Below are positions 27,487-36,646 of a stretch of DNA of 64,000 bases, in pieces (position 1 is the stretch's first letter; each line of letters begins with the position of its first letter). The stretch lies in contig NZ_MCIB01000012.1 of the NCBI RefSeq assembly GCF_003609645.1, positions 62,001 through 126,000 on the forward strand, given 5' to 3'. The stretch comes from Thermohalobacter berrensis (GTDB taxonomy: Bacteria > Bacillota > Clostridia > Tissierellales > Thermohalobacteraceae). A program made the position numbers and the translations under genes. The notes under the pieces are model-generated. The model was given only the letters and a program-made list of their open reading frames with translations. It made no database searches and had not been told where the DNA came from.

Positions 27487-27517
27487 ATAAAAAAAGCATC
27501 CATTTTACTGGATGCTT
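27487..27517 (-). terminator. Terminator of the NAGPA-domain gene
   Basis: On the minus strand AAGCATCCA and its complement TGGATGCTT form a 9-bp stem whose loop contains the stop codon at 27505-27507; a T-run follows. It may also stop transcription from the HD-GYP gene. Confidence 0.8.
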
Positions 27518-30327
27518 CTTTTAAACATTGGTAATATTTCATATGTTATTTCACCATTATTTACTGCAAAGGATAAATATTTAAGGTTATATATATCTTT
27601 GGTTTCTTCTATTTTAGGATTGTTAAATTGTATATACCTTATACCATCCTTTAAGTTAACCTTAATTTTATCACCACCATGTATTACCCAAACATCTTTA
27701 CCGTTTTTACTGTAGTTTGACAAGATTTCATGGAAAAGATCTGCTTCAAGTTTATCAACAAAACCATTTGGACCAAATACAGGCTTAGGTAGTACAACTA
27801 TTATATTTTTTTCCTCTACATTTAGTAGTTTGTTTTTTAACCATATCCATTGATTATAATCAGTCTGTCTTATTCCACCCTTTGAGTTATCTAATTGGAT
27901 AAAATAAGTGTCTTTATGTTTAAAAGAAGAATAACCTGATGTAACCTCTAGTATAGGCTTATTGTTATTTTCAAGGTATTGTTTATCTAACTTATCCATA
28001 ACAATTCCTACTTCATTCTTATTAAGATAGCTCTCGGTTCTTTTTAAAATTTGATAATCTAATAAATTATCTATTTTATTAATTCCACCTGTAACCATAA
28101 ATTTATAACCATTTTCATTAACTTCTACATGTTTTTGTTTATTATCCTTAACCACTGTTTCTTTAGGAAGCTCTATATTCTTAAAGGGTGTTCTATAAAG
28201 GGCTTTTAATCCATCAAATAGTATTTCTCCTTTATCAAAATTAAGTGGATTAATTTCTACTACATATATTCTATTTAGTTTAATAGGATAGGATACATTT
28301 CTAGGTATATCTGCTGTAACCCATTCCCATCCATTCCAATTAACATGCTGAGTAAAATCTATAGGATAGGTATTTCCATTACTATCAGTTATTTTGCCCC
28401 TAATCCAATGATTGCTATTATTTCCATGTATCCACATACCAATCTTGTCGGGACTGCCTTTAAGCTTTAATCCATCTTCACCAAATAGGATATATCCAGC
28501 ACTTGTACCTTCTGATTCTGTAAAGTCGTACTTAAGCTTTACAGATGATGTTCCTTCTTTGTCTTCATTGGCAAGTTCAATATTACCCTTTACACTTTCA
28601 GGATAAGGGATAAATTCTATATTATCTAAGTCTTCAAAGTCTTCTATTTCAACCTCACTATATCCAACTGAAACTAATATGTTTTCTACTGCATCTTCTA
28701 CTGAAGCTACTATAGCACCAGAGCTAGGCTTATTACTACTATAAAATACACCATCTCTAATTTTACCAATATCTCCAATTATATGCCAGTTTATATCATT
28801 TGGATTAATCTTTGCAGTAAAGCCTTCTGTATTTATACCATAAATTTCTCCTAAATCTACTTTACCATCTATGTCCACATGGAATTTATCATTTTCTATA
28901 TATAAATCCTTTAGTTCATTTAATACTCTTATATATATTTCTGCCTCTTTTCCTCTATATTCAGCTTTAATAGTGGCTGTTCCAGATTCTTCTGGCATAA
29001 AAACATTATCTTTAAATCTACCTTTGACACCTTCTATATCGAAATCTACCCTATCTAAATCTATCTTTACAGGATTATGGTATTTATCATAGCCCTTTAC
29101 ATAAAATTTTCGTGTAGTATTAACAAATACATTTGTATCTTCAGTAAAAATCTGAATATAGTCAAGTCTTCTTTTGGGAGCATCACTAAAAATGCCTAAA
29201 CCATTTACTATTCTTCTTTCATTTCCATCTGATGGATGGTTTACAACCTGTGGGCTATCAACTCCATTTGGTGATACTACCATTGTAGTAGAGCCACCAC
29301 CATCAAGATTGATTGCTTCATATGCACCTAAATCTATCATTATTTCTGCTAATGTGTCTAATTCAACACCTTTAAAGGATGTATCTCTACCGTCTATTGT
29401 TACCATTATAAGTTCATCTCTATCTTTAGTTATTCCTAAAGCAGTTCTAGGGTGCTTCCCTTTTACATTAAGGGTAAAATCTGTTTTTTCTCCATCTTTA
29501 ACAAGGAAGGTTCCGCCACCTATAGCAGCTTTTATTTTTTTATAATCTATTTCACCCTTTATATCAATTTTAACTTTATCTCCTATATTAAAATTATTAG
29601 CTAAGTTCATTCCTGTTGGACCTCTGCTGATTAAAACATAACCATCTTCAGGGATATCAGTAGGTGGCTGTCCTATTCTTATATCTTTAACTATATTGTC
29701 TTCAACTAATACTTCCACTATATCAGAATAGTTGGTATTGCCAGGAGTTTTTCCGTTCCAGTGTTTGTTATACATTACTACTACATTAGTAAATTTACTA
29801 TATTTATTTATGGTAGATATTTTAATAGGCTTTCCATTTTCGGGTATAACGCTCATTTCCCAATTCCAATAAGATATTAGTGGTTTTTTATCTTCATCTA
29901 CAGAGAAGACAGGAAGATCTTTATTAAAATCATATGGAGAAGAGACAATTTTACCTTCAGATATTACAGCACCAAGGGGATAAGGTTTTGCCTCTGTGGA
30001 GAAAAAATCTCCATTTATCCCAGCAATAGCCTCTTTTTCCTTTACCATATTTGAAAGCTTTTCTCTAGTCGATATTCCTTTATCACTAAAAAGAACTCCA
30101 ATATCTGTATATCTATCATCTAAATCTACCCTTAAAACATTTATGTTACGCCAACCTGCTGAAGTAAATCTTTGAATCTTTTCAAGTATAACTCCACTAG
30201 AAATATTTTCTTCCCATTTTCTTTCGTGAATTAATATAGAACTATCTGATATTCCAAAGGTACTACTAGATATAAGTAAAGCTCCTCCAACAATACCACT
30301 AACTATTTTTCTTATATATTTATTCAT
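27505..30327 (-). CDS. Exported phosphodiester glycosidase (NAGPA) domain protein
   Basis: From ATG 30327 (AGGTGGTG upstream) the protein has 940 residues. It has a signal peptide (about 1-25, VSGIVGGALLISSSTFG), a NAGPA/phosphodiester glycosidase domain (about 70-360) with AGINGDFFS, RGPTG, HPRTALGITKD and INLDGGGSTTMV, then Ig-like beta domains (about 370-540), a jelly-roll carbohydrate-binding-like segment (about 560-690) and a C-terminal region that looks like a reduced metallophosphoesterase fold (about 720-930). NAGPA domains expose or cleave glycosyl phosphodiesters, for example in wall polymers. Substrate unknown. The C-terminal domain lacks a clear GDxHG motif, so it may be inactive. 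Confidence 0.87.
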   Translation of the reverse strand: MNKYIRKIVSGIVGGALLISSSTFGISDSSILIHERKWEENISSGVILEKIQRFTSAGWRNINVLRVDLDDRYTDIGVLFSDKGISTREKLSNMVKEKEAIAGINGDFFSTEAKPYPLGAVISEGKIVSSPYDFNKDLPVFSVDEDKKPLISYWNWEMSVIPENGKPIKISTINKYSKFTNVVVMYNKHWNGKTPGNTNYSDIVEVLVEDNIVKDIRIGQPPTDIPEDGYVLISRGPTGMNLANNFNIGDKVKIDIKGEIDYKKIKAAIGGGTFLVKDGEKTDFTLNVKGKHPRTALGITKDRDELIMVTIDGRDTSFKGVELDTLAEIMIDLGAYEAINLDGGGSTTMVVSPNGVDSPQVVNHPSDGNERRIVNGLGIFSDAPKRRLDYIQIFTEDTNVFVNTTRKFYVKGYDKYHNPVKIDLDRVDFDIEGVKGRFKDNVFMPEESGTATIKAEYRGKEAEIYIRVLNELKDLYIENDKFHVDIDGKVDLGEIYGINTEGFTAKINPNDINWHIIGDIGKIRDGVFYSSNKPSSGAIVASVEDAVENILVSVGYSEVEIEDFEDLDNIEFIPYPESVKGNIELANEDKEGTSSVKLKYDFTESEGTSAGYILFGEDGLKLKGSPDKIGMWIHGNNSNHWIRGKITDSNGNTYPIDFTQHVNWNGWEWVTADIPRNVSYPIKLNRIYVVEINPLNFDKGEILFDGLKALYRTPFKNIELPKETVVKDNKQKHVEVNENGYKFMVTGGINKIDNLLDYQILKRTESYLNKNEVGIVMDKLDKQYLENNNKPILEVTSGYSSFKHKDTYFIQLDNSKGGIRQTDYNQWIWLKNKLLNVEEKNIIVVLPKPVFGPNGFVDKLEADLFHEILSNYSKNGKDVWVIHGGDKIKVNLKDGIRYIQFNNPKIEETKDIYNLKYLSFAVNNGEITYEILPMFKRSIQ

Positions 30328-30351
30328 TATTAAACACCACCTAAGAATCAA

Positions 30352-30854
30352 TTTTAAATTGTAAATGTTAAATTAAGTTGAGGGATTACGAATCCCTCAA
30401 CAACGCTAAAACACCCCTTAAGGAATTTACAATTTACAATTAACAATGAACAATTAATGAAATGCAAAATTTTTTCCATTTCATAATGTTGAATTTTAAA
30501 TTGTAAATGTTGAATTAGGTTGAGGGATTACGAATCCCTCAACAACGCTAAAAATACAGTTGTTAGCTCTTGGTTTCTGGTTCCTAGCCAAAAAGTTTTT
30601 AATTTTACTAAGAGCTGAGAGCAAAGAGCTAGGAACTGCTTTTAATAGCAAGGAATTATTACGATTGTTTTCTAATCAATAATCTTCATAGTATTATTAA
30701 AAACCAACCACTAACCACTAATAACCAAAAACTTTTTTTCTAGTAACGGACATCAAAGCATTACTTCTAAGGTTAAGTAACGGACATCATAGGCTAGACA
30801 TCTCGGGTCAAGTAACGGACCACGAAATCCAACTTCTTAGGTTAAGTAACTATC
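30352..30854. repeat. 500-bp intergenic repeat block with tandem duplicated unit and GTAACGG array
   Basis: Two near-identical units, each a heptad tract plus a REP palindrome followed by GCTAAAA, lie at about 30350-30410 and 30490-30551 (palindromes 30377-30401 and 30519-30543). Then come GGTTCCTAG and GAGCTGAGAGC heptads, a CCACTAACCACTAAT tract, and three GTAACGG units starting at 30743, 30777 and 30812 with a partial one at 30846 that abuts the stop of the ttcA-like gene. No coding sequence is visible. Confidence 0.85.
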
Positions 30855-31565
30855 TTAAAACCAAAGCCTAAACTGGTCCTTATTTTGAATAGCAGTAAGA
30901 AGTCTGTCACGAGCTCCTGGTATATCTTTGTATATATCCCTTAAAAGTTGCTTCATATATTCTCTTTTACTATTTTTATCCATTGGACATGGACTTTTGA
31001 CAGTAGGGATATTATTTCTTCTGACTGCCCCTATTATTTCACGTTCTTCTGCATATACCATAGGTCTAATTACATGAATATCCTTTCTAGACATGTATGT
31101 TTGAGGTAAAAATGTACATACCCTTCCTTCGTATAACATACTCATAAAAAGGGTTTCTATAGCATCATCTGCATGATGACCAAGTGCTAGTTTATTACAA
31201 CCCCTTTCCTTAATTAAATCATGTATAGCTCCTCTCCTCATTCTTGCACATAGGGAACAAGGATTTTTTTCTTTTCTTATATCGAATACAACTTGAGCAA
31301 TATATGTATCTTTAACTGTATATGGGACATCAATTTTTTTACAGAATTCCTTTATAGGGGTTAGGTCAAAATCTTCAAAACCAAGTGCTATAGTCACAGC
31401 CTCTAGCTCATATTTAACAGGACTAAATCTTTGGAACAATTTTAATCCATATAATAAAGTTGTACTATCTTTACCACCAGATACACCTACAGCAATTCTA
31501 TCTCCATCTTGGATTAAATCATAATCTTGTACAGCTTTTCTTATAGCACCAAGTATTTTTTTCAT
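30855..31565 (-). CDS. TtcA-like tRNA sulfurtransferase (PP-loop ATPase)
   Basis: This 236-residue protein has the PP-loop AVGVSGGKDSTTLLYGL (about 27-43), the CSLCARMRRGA Cys-X2-Cys pair and KLALGHHADDAIETLFMSMLYEG, all of the TtcA/TtuA family that thiolates tRNA bases through an Fe-S cluster. A further Cys in VKSPCPMDK supplies the third ligand. It is shorter than enterobacterial TtcA, as is common for clostridial members, so the modified base is uncertain. The gene is bracketed by GTAACGG module arrays in inverted orientation. Confidence 0.9.
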   Translation of the reverse strand: MKKILGAIRKAVQDYDLIQDGDRIAVGVSGGKDSTTLLYGLKLFQRFSPVKYELEAVTIALGFEDFDLTPIKEFCKKIDVPYTVKDTYIAQVVFDIRKEKNPCSLCARMRRGAIHDLIKERGCNKLALGHHADDAIETLFMSMLYEGRVCTFLPQTYMSRKDIHVIRPMVYAEEREIIGAVRRNNIPTVKSPCPMDKNSKREYMKQLLRDIYKDIPGARDRLLTAIQNKDQFRLWF

Positions 31566-32620
31566 TATGACACCCTTTCATACTTATTCTTTTGTTTATA
31601 TAGCTACAAAAACCCATCTTAATTATATATGATTATTATTATACTTAGGTTACAATTGGATTACAAAAGTATTAAAAATGGTATGACGGGGAAGAAATGA
31701 TATGAGGATTGTTACTTGATCTAGGAAGTAAGGCGTTGTTGTCCGTTACTTAGACCTAGGAAGTAAGGCGTTGTTGTCCGTTACTATGCCAGAGATGTCT
31801 AGCCTAGGAGGTCTGTTACTTTAGCCAAGGAGTTAAGCTTTGTGGTCCGTTACTTAGTCAGAGAAGTCTAGCCTTCGGGGACCGTTACTTTTACTTTGCC
31901 AAGGACGTCTAGCCTGTGAAGTCCGTTACTATGCTTAAGGGTCTAGCCTTTGGGGACCGTTACTTGGCCTGGGTAGAGAGTCTAAGACGTCCGTTACTCT
32001 GTCTAGGATGCCAGGCTGCGAGGTCCGTTACTTAGACCTAAGAAGTAAAGCGTTGAGGTCCGTTACTTAGGCCAGGAAGTCTAGCCTAGGAGGTGCGTTA
32101 CTTCGACCAAAGAAGTAATGCTTTGTGGTCCGTTACTTAGACCTAAGAAGTAAAGCGTTGAGGTCCGTTACTTGTTAAAGCCGTGTTTCGTGATTTAGTA
32201 ATGCTTTGAAGATCGTACTACTAACTACACCCTACTAACTACTAACAAGTATTTTCTAATTGTCCATTGTCCATTGTCAATTGCTTTTAAAATGTAGTTT
32301 TTGGTGGTTAGTGGATAGAGGTAATCGCGGAAATATGGGGGCAGGCCTCCTGTTTCACTGCGTTCAACGATAGGTCTGTCCCCTTTGTTACGATTTTAAG
32401 TTGATGGATTACGAATCCATCAACAACATAACAAGTTTTTTTACTAACAACTAACTACTACCTACTAACTTTTTCTAAAAAGCTAAGGACTATGAACCAA
32501 GAGCTAGCAACTGTATTTTACTAACTACATGCTACTAACTGCTAACAAATTTAATTGTCAATTACATTTCCTATTGTATTTGAAAGAGGAGTCTGGTTAG
32601 TGTTGCACATATAATAAAAA
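31566..32620. repeat. 1-kb intergenic mosaic with a 13-unit inverted GTAACGG array
   Basis: The complement of the GTAACGG module (CCGTTAC) recurs about 13 times between 31711 and 32173, every 34-36 bp; the unit beginning GTTACTTAGACCTAAG occurs twice in identical form. Heptad tracts (about 32216-32300), a CCACTAACC-type tract in reverse, a GGGGACAG-type element (about 32339-32391), a REP palindrome (32400-32423) and further GTTAGTA heptads follow. No open reading frame of interest or RNA gene was found before the tRNA terminators. Confidence 0.85.
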
Positions 32621-32643
32621 AGTCTTCTATAAAATAGAAGATT
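32614..32643 (-). terminator. Possible second terminator downstream of tRNA-Pro
   Basis: On the minus strand an 8-bp stem (arms 32622-32629 and 32635-32642) is followed by a T-run, about 85 nt beyond the first tRNA terminator. Confidence 0.45.
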
Positions 32644-32726
32644 CTCAAGGTTGACTTTTTTGAAACACATGACGGAAATTATATTTTATCCACAATTTCT
32701 ATTTGTTTATAATTTCCTATGTGTTA

Positions 32727-32760
32727 TAAAAAAAGAGCTAAGATTTGCATCTTAGCTCTT
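32727..32760 (-). terminator. Terminator of tRNA-Pro
   Basis: A perfect 12-bp stem AAGAGCTAAGAT/ATCTTAGCTCTT with a 4-nt loop is followed on the minus strand by seven Ts, 30 nt beyond the tRNA 3' end. Confidence 0.9.
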
Positions 32761-32789
32761 GGTCTCTTAAGTTATTATAGATATAAAAA

Positions 32790-32866
32790 TGGTCGGGGTG
32801 GAGGGATTCGAACCCCCGACTCCATGGTCCCAAACCATGTGCGCTACCAAACTGCGCTACACCCCG
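32790..32866 (-). tRNA. tRNA-Pro (UGG)
   Basis: On the minus strand the 77-nt sequence folds as a standard cloverleaf: acceptor CGGGGTG/CACCCCG, D-arm GCGCAGTTTGGTAGCGC, anticodon arm CATGGT-TTGGGA-CCATG with anticodon TGG, and GGTTCGAATCC in the T-arm. The discriminator A and an encoded CCA end are present. It stands alone with its own terminator. Confidence 0.97.
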
Positions 32867-33216
32867 ACGTCAAAGACAAGAATAAGTATAAAGGATAATA
32901 GGATTATTTGCAAAGCTAAATAAGGGCTAAAAATGGCTATTATACTCTATTATATCAATAATAAATGTATTTTCCTCATAATTTCTTATTATTACTATCC
33001 ATTAATTAATTTTATGTTAATTTTGTTAACTTCTTTATATATTAATTGTAAATATTAAAATATGCTGTCGATTAAGGAAATATTTCCCGGGAAAATGAAA
33101 AATAATTGTATTGCTAAAGTCTAAGTTTAAATTTAATTTCATGGCTTAAAAACTTCCATAAACTGTGAATGTATTGTATAATGGGAGGTAGCAGATTAAA
33201 ATAGGTGGGTGTAAAT
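32867..33216. other. AT-rich intergenic region; weak sigma-28-like motif
   Basis: No gene is seen between the tRNA and the export protein. TAAA at about 33051 followed after 14 nt by GTCGATTA resembles a sigma-28 promoter with short spacing, upstream of the export gene; the match is weak. The tRNA promoter should lie at about 32880-32910 on the minus strand. Confidence 0.35.
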
Positions 33217-33687
33217 ATGGGGGATATACTTGAAGTAATAAAAAAGGAGATAATAGTAGTTGCAATTGCAGCTGCACCTGTTGCAGAGTTAAGAGGTGCA
33301 ATACCTTTAGGAATTTCATTAGGCTTTAGTCCAGTTTATAGTACATTTTTAAGTATTATTGGTAATATTCTTCCTATACCTATTTTACTTAAATTGTTAC
33401 GACCTATATTTGATTATTTTGGGGATAAGAAGTATATAGGGCCTCTTTTAACTTGGGTAAAAAATAGAACTATAAAGAAAAGTAAGAAGGTTCAACAATA
33501 TAGCATATTAGGGTTATATCTTTTAGTGGCTATACCGCTTCCTTCTACTGGAGCATGGACAGGGTGTATTGCTGCAACTTTATTTAACATTGATTTTAAG
33601 CAGGCTTTTCCTACTATTGTAGCAGGGGTTATTACTGCAGGAATAATAGTATTTACACTAAGCTATCAAGTTACGACACTTTTTTAA
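33217..33687 (+). CDS. Small multidrug export-like membrane protein (COG2426)
   Basis: From ATG 33217 the protein has 156 residues with four to five hydrophobic segments. PVAELRGAIPLGISLGFSP near the N-terminus and AIPLPSTGAWTGCIAA in the third segment are the signatures of the COG2426 family, annotated as putative small multi-drug export proteins without firm functional proof; similarity to DedA-type folds is likely. GGTGGGTG upstream supports ATG 33217 over GTG 33205. It is monocistronic, with the SAM riboswitch of metK 80 nt downstream. Confidence 0.87.
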   Translation: MGDILEVIKKEIIVVAIAAAPVAELRGAIPLGISLGFSPVYSTFLSIIGNILPIPILLKLLRPIFDYFGDKKYIGPLLTWVKNRTIKKSKKVQQYSILGLYLLVAIPLPSTGAWTGCIAATLFNIDFKQAFPTIVAGVITAGIIVFTLSYQVTTLF

Positions 33688-33767
33688 TAAACAATGTAAA
33701 AAAATATTGACTTAGGGTATTTATTGTGATAACATACATTTCGAGAATTGAATAAAAATCTTGATGC

Positions 33768-33871
33768 CTTATCAAGAGTGACGGAGGGAATGGGCCCAAT
33801 GAAGTCCGGCAACCGGCAACATAAAGTTGCACGGTGCTAAATCCCACAGAACCTAGTTCTGAAAGATGAGG
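33768..33871 (+). promoter_or_regulatory. SAM-I (S-box) riboswitch of metK
   Basis: P1 is formed by CCTTATC (33768-33774) and GATGAGG (33865-33871). Between them are AGAGTGACGGAGGGAATGGG, CCCAATGAAGTCCGGCAACC and GGTGCTAAATCCCACAG, the conserved S-box core. A terminator follows, so high S-adenosylmethionine should shut off metK. Confidence 0.97.
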
Positions 33872-33883
33872 TAGTGCCTAATC

Positions 33884-33913
33884 AGCCTCTTCCTTTTGGA
33901 AGGGGCTTTTTTA
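33884..33913 (+). terminator. Expression-platform terminator of the SAM riboswitch
   Basis: AGCCTCTTCC and GGAAGGGGCT pair across a 4-nt loop and are followed by six Ts, 12 nt after the aptamer. Confidence 0.92.
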
Positions 33914-34097
33914 AAACTAAATTTAAAATTGATGATGGAAAATGTAAAATAAAATGATAAATAATAAAAAATCTCATTACAAATAATATGTATCTAAAGT
34001 AGTATTGTAAATGGGATAGTCTTAAGCAGAGGTTTTTTAAATAATTTTAAATTTTTAATTTTACATTTTAAATTTCTACACAGGGAGGTAGAGAAGG
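33914..34097. repeat. Inverted heptad tracts before metK
   Basis: An AAATTTAAAATTGATGATGG-type tract (about 33917-33970) and its inverted counterpart AATTTTTAATTTTACATTTT (about 34050-34075) flank some 80 bp of AT-rich sequence in the metK leader, downstream of the riboswitch terminator. Confidence 0.65.
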
Positions 34098-35294
34098 ATG
34101 AGAAAATGGTTTTTTACTTCAGAGTCAGTAACAGAAGGACATCCAGATAAAATTTGTGACCAGATTTCAGATGCAGTTCTTGACGCTATTTTAGAAAAAG
34201 ACCCAGCTGCAAGAGTAGCCTGTGAAACATCAGTAACAACAGGATTAGTTTTAGTATCAGGTGAGATTTCAACAAAGTGTTATGTAGATATTCCTAAAGT
34301 AGTAAGAAAGACTATAGAAGGAATAGGATATACTAGAGCCAAGTATGGATTTGACTGTGATACTTGTGCAGTACTTACATCAATAGATGAACAGTCACCA
34401 GATATTGCAATGGGTGTAGATGAAGCTTTAGAACATAAAGGTGGAGAAGAAGATGACCTAAGCTTAATAGGTGCTGGTGATCAAGGTATAATGTTTGGAT
34501 TTGCATGTAATGAAACTGAAGAATACATGCCGCTTCCAATAGCATTAGCTCATAAACTTGCAAGAAGATTAGCTGAAGTTAGAAAAAATGGGACATTAGA
34601 CTATTTAAGACCAGATGGAAAAACTCAGGTTACAGTTGAATATCACGATAATAAACCGGTAAGAATAGATGCCATAGTAGTATCTACTCAACACAGTCCA
34701 GAGGTAGACTTAAAGACAATAGAAAGAGATATAAGAGAATATGTAATTAGAAAAGTTGTACCAAGAGAATATTTAGATGAGAACACAAAATACTACATTA
34801 ACCCAACTGGAAGATTCGTAATTGGTGGTCCTCAAGGTGATGCAGGTCTTACAGGAAGAAAGGTTATAGTTGATACTTATGGTGGATATGCTCGCCATGG
34901 TGGAGGAGCGTTCTCAGGAAAGGACCCAACTAAGGTTGATAGATCAGCTGCTTATGCTGCTAGATATGTAGCTAAAAATATAGTTGCAGCTGGATTAGCT
35001 GATAAATGTGAGGTTCAACTTGCATATGCAATTGGTGTTGCACATCCTGTATCAGTATTTGTAGATACTTTTGGAACTGCAAAAATAGAAGAAAGTAAAA
35101 TAGAGGAACTAGTTATGAAACACTTTGACTTAAGACCAGCAGCTATAATTAGAGATCTAGACTTGAGAAGACCAATCTATAAACAAGTTGCAGCTTATGG
35201 ACACTTTGGAAGAGATGACCTTGACCTTCCATGGGAGAGAACAGACAAAGCAGAAATATTGAGAAAAGAAGGCTTAAATGCAATTGAAAATTAA
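34098..35294 (+). CDS. metK: S-adenosylmethionine synthetase
   Basis: This 398-residue enzyme makes S-adenosylmethionine from methionine and ATP. It carries [24 protein letters not shown] at the N-terminus, the signature [12 protein letters not shown] and the phosphate loop [22 protein letters not shown]. Length is typical. GGAGG precedes the ATG. Expression is controlled by the SAM-I riboswitch 230 nt upstream. The C-terminal codons run directly into an AATTGAC heptad tract. Confidence 0.98.
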   Translation: MRKWFFTSESVTEGHPDKICDQISDAVLDAILEKDPAARVACETSVTTGLVLVSGEISTKCYVDIPKVVRKTIEGIGYTRAKYGFDCDTCAVLTSIDEQSPDIAMGVDEALEHKGGEEDDLSLIGAGDQGIMFGFACNETEEYMPLPIALAHKLARRLAEVRKNGTLDYLRPDGKTQVTVEYHDNKPVRIDAIVVSTQHSPEVDLKTIERDIREYVIRKVVPREYLDENTKYYINPTGRFVIGGPQGDAGLTGRKVIVDTYGGYARHGGGAFSGKDPTKVDRSAAYAARYVAKNIVAAGLADKCEVQLAYAIGVAHPVSVFVDTFGTAKIEESKIEELVMKHFDLRPAAIIRDLDLRRPIYKQVAAYGHFGRDDLDLPWERTDKAEILRKEGLNAIEN

Positions 35295-35571
35295 CAATTG
35301 ACAATGGACAATTAAATACAATTGAAAATGTAAAATGGAAAATATGATAAATACATGTTAGTAGTTAGTAAGAGTTAAATGTTGAGGGATTGTGAATCCC
35401 TCAACAACAATTTTATTACTAAGAACCAAGAACTAAGGACTAACAGTTCAATTTTTTAATGTTGCTGATGGATTCGTAATCCATCAGCTTTTTTTATGTG
35501 CATTTAACCCTTCACCCTTTACTAAAATTAAACATATTATATTATAACCAGAAAATAAAGGGTGTGGTCTT
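35295..35571. repeat. Repeat block after metK with a REP-type terminator
   Basis: Heptad tracts (35290-35360), a REP palindrome (35391-35405 onward on its left arm from 35381), an AAGAACC heptad tract and a second REP palindrome (35464-35487) followed by seven Ts, which is probably the metK terminator. No gene is seen. Confidence 0.75.
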
Positions 35572-35874
35572 GTGGTATTTTGGGTCCTTACAATTATTGT
35601 GTATACTTTTTTTATTTATGGTGTTATAGCCTTTTTAAAGAATATATATTCAAAGTATATAAACGATATTAAGGGTGAAATAAGAATTTTAATCAAAGAT
35701 GCTAATGAAGTTGAGTGGCTAATAAATATACTTAAAAGAAATTTTCACAGTATAACTATAATAACAGAAAAATATAATGAAGAAGTTGATAATATGGTAA
35801 AAATAATGTCTAATGATGTTAATATAAAGTATGAAATTTTAGAAGATATTAAAACTCGTGAGGAAGTCGAATGA
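35572..35874 (+). CDS. Small hypothetical protein with N-terminal membrane helix
   Basis: This 100-residue frame starts at GTG 35572 behind AAAGGGTGTGG. It has one N-terminal hydrophobic helix (VFWVLTIIVYTFFIYGVIAFL) followed by a soluble alpha/beta part. ANEVEWLINILKR, and two later strand-helix-strand patterns, suggest a small cytosolic domain facing inward. I do not recognise the family. A sequence weakly reminiscent of the terminator motif of the sigma-factor gene follows. Confidence 0.65.
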   Translation: MVFWVLTIIVYTFFIYGVIAFLKNIYSKYINDIKGEIRILIKDANEVEWLINILKRNFHSITIITEKYNEEVDNMVKIMSNDVNIKYEILEDIKTREEVE

Positions 35875-36001
35875 TGACTTTCTTTTTTTTGTTTAGATTC
35901 TAAAAAGGTATTTCTGGTTTTCCTTCCTTGAATATTTAAAAGTCTCAAGTTTCCCATTTTAATAAAATAGATTACCATATATACACCGGTAAATTTTAAG
36001 G

Positions 36002-36028
36002 AGGCCTCCTTGTTTAGGAGGGCTTTTT
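36002..36028 (+). promoter_or_regulatory. Hairpin covering the putative ribosome binding site of the sigma-factor gene
   Basis: GCCTCCT (from 36004) and AGGAGGGC (36016-36023) pair across a 5-nt loop and five Ts follow. It can be read as an intrinsic terminator or as a stem that hides the AGGAGG used by the sigma factor gene beginning just downstream. Confidence 0.55.
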
Positions 36029-36631
36029 CTGTATAAAGATATAAATTGCCTTATAAGTGAAAGTATTAATGGAAGAAAAGAGGCTAAAACTGAGTTGATT
36101 TTAAGGCTTAAACCACTTATTCTGTCATCCATAAAAAGGTATTACAACAAAAAGGATATTTATGATGATTTAATTCAAGAAGGATATGAATTAATTCTTA
36201 ATGGATTAGAAAATTATGATGAAAAGAAAGGGGTTCATTTTTTAGGATATATAAAACTATTACTTAAGTATCATTATTTAAACAAAAACAAGGATAATGA
36301 AAACACTATATCTTTAAACATGCCAATAAATGATGAAGAAGATATGGAACTTATAGATACTATTCAAAGTAAAAGTCTAAACCAAGAAGAAATTATAGTA
36401 AAAAGAGAAGATAATGAGATACTACATTCTTCATTTTTAAAGTTGACTAAAAGACAGAGACAGGTAATAAGCTTATTTTATGTAAACAATCTTTCTATTA
36501 AAGAAATAAGTAAAAAATTGGGTATTAGTTATAGAACTGTTGTAAATACAAAGGCTACTGCTATAAAAAAGCTTAAAAAATTCTTAGAAAAGAATAGTAA
36601 AAAAACCTCCTTTTATCTATATAAGGGGTAG
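36029..36631 (+). CDS. Sigma-70 family (ECF-like) RNA polymerase sigma factor, start uncertain
   Basis: The frame has region 2 (KTELILRLKPLILSSIKRYYNKKDIYDDLIQEGYELILNGLENYD) and region 4 (LTKRQRQVISLFYVNNLSIKEISKKLGISYRTVVNTKATAIKKLK). The first recognised start is TTG 36095, but homology of region 2 continues upstream (LISESINGRKEAK), so the true start should be earlier. The frame is open to 35993 without ATG, GTG or TTG. AGGAGG at 36016-36021 sits seven nt before CTG 36029, which I take as the likely start, giving 200 residues. The next genes (DUF1659, DUF2922, YvrJ) are commonly linked to such a factor. Confidence 0.75.
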   Translation: MYKDINCLISESINGRKEAKTELILRLKPLILSSIKRYYNKKDIYDDLIQEGYELILNGLENYDEKKGVHFLGYIKLLLKYHYLNKNKDNENTISLNMPINDEEDMELIDTIQSKSLNQEEIIVKREDNEILHSSFLKLTKRQRQVISLFYVNNLSIKEISKKLGISYRTVVNTKATAIKKLKKFLEKNSKKTSFYLYKG

Positions 36632-36646
36632 AAGGGAGGTGAGAAG

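Noticed and set aside
31711-32173. CRISPR-like regular spacing of GTTAC motifs
   Set aside because: Only about 10 bp are conserved per 34-36-bp unit, the variable parts come from a small recurring set of words, and no cas genes are near. This is a modular repeat array, not a CRISPR.
33051-33075. Sigma-28 promoter before the small export protein
   Set aside because: The spacer is 14 nt and the downstream gene has no known flagellar link; the match is within chance for this AT-rich DNA.
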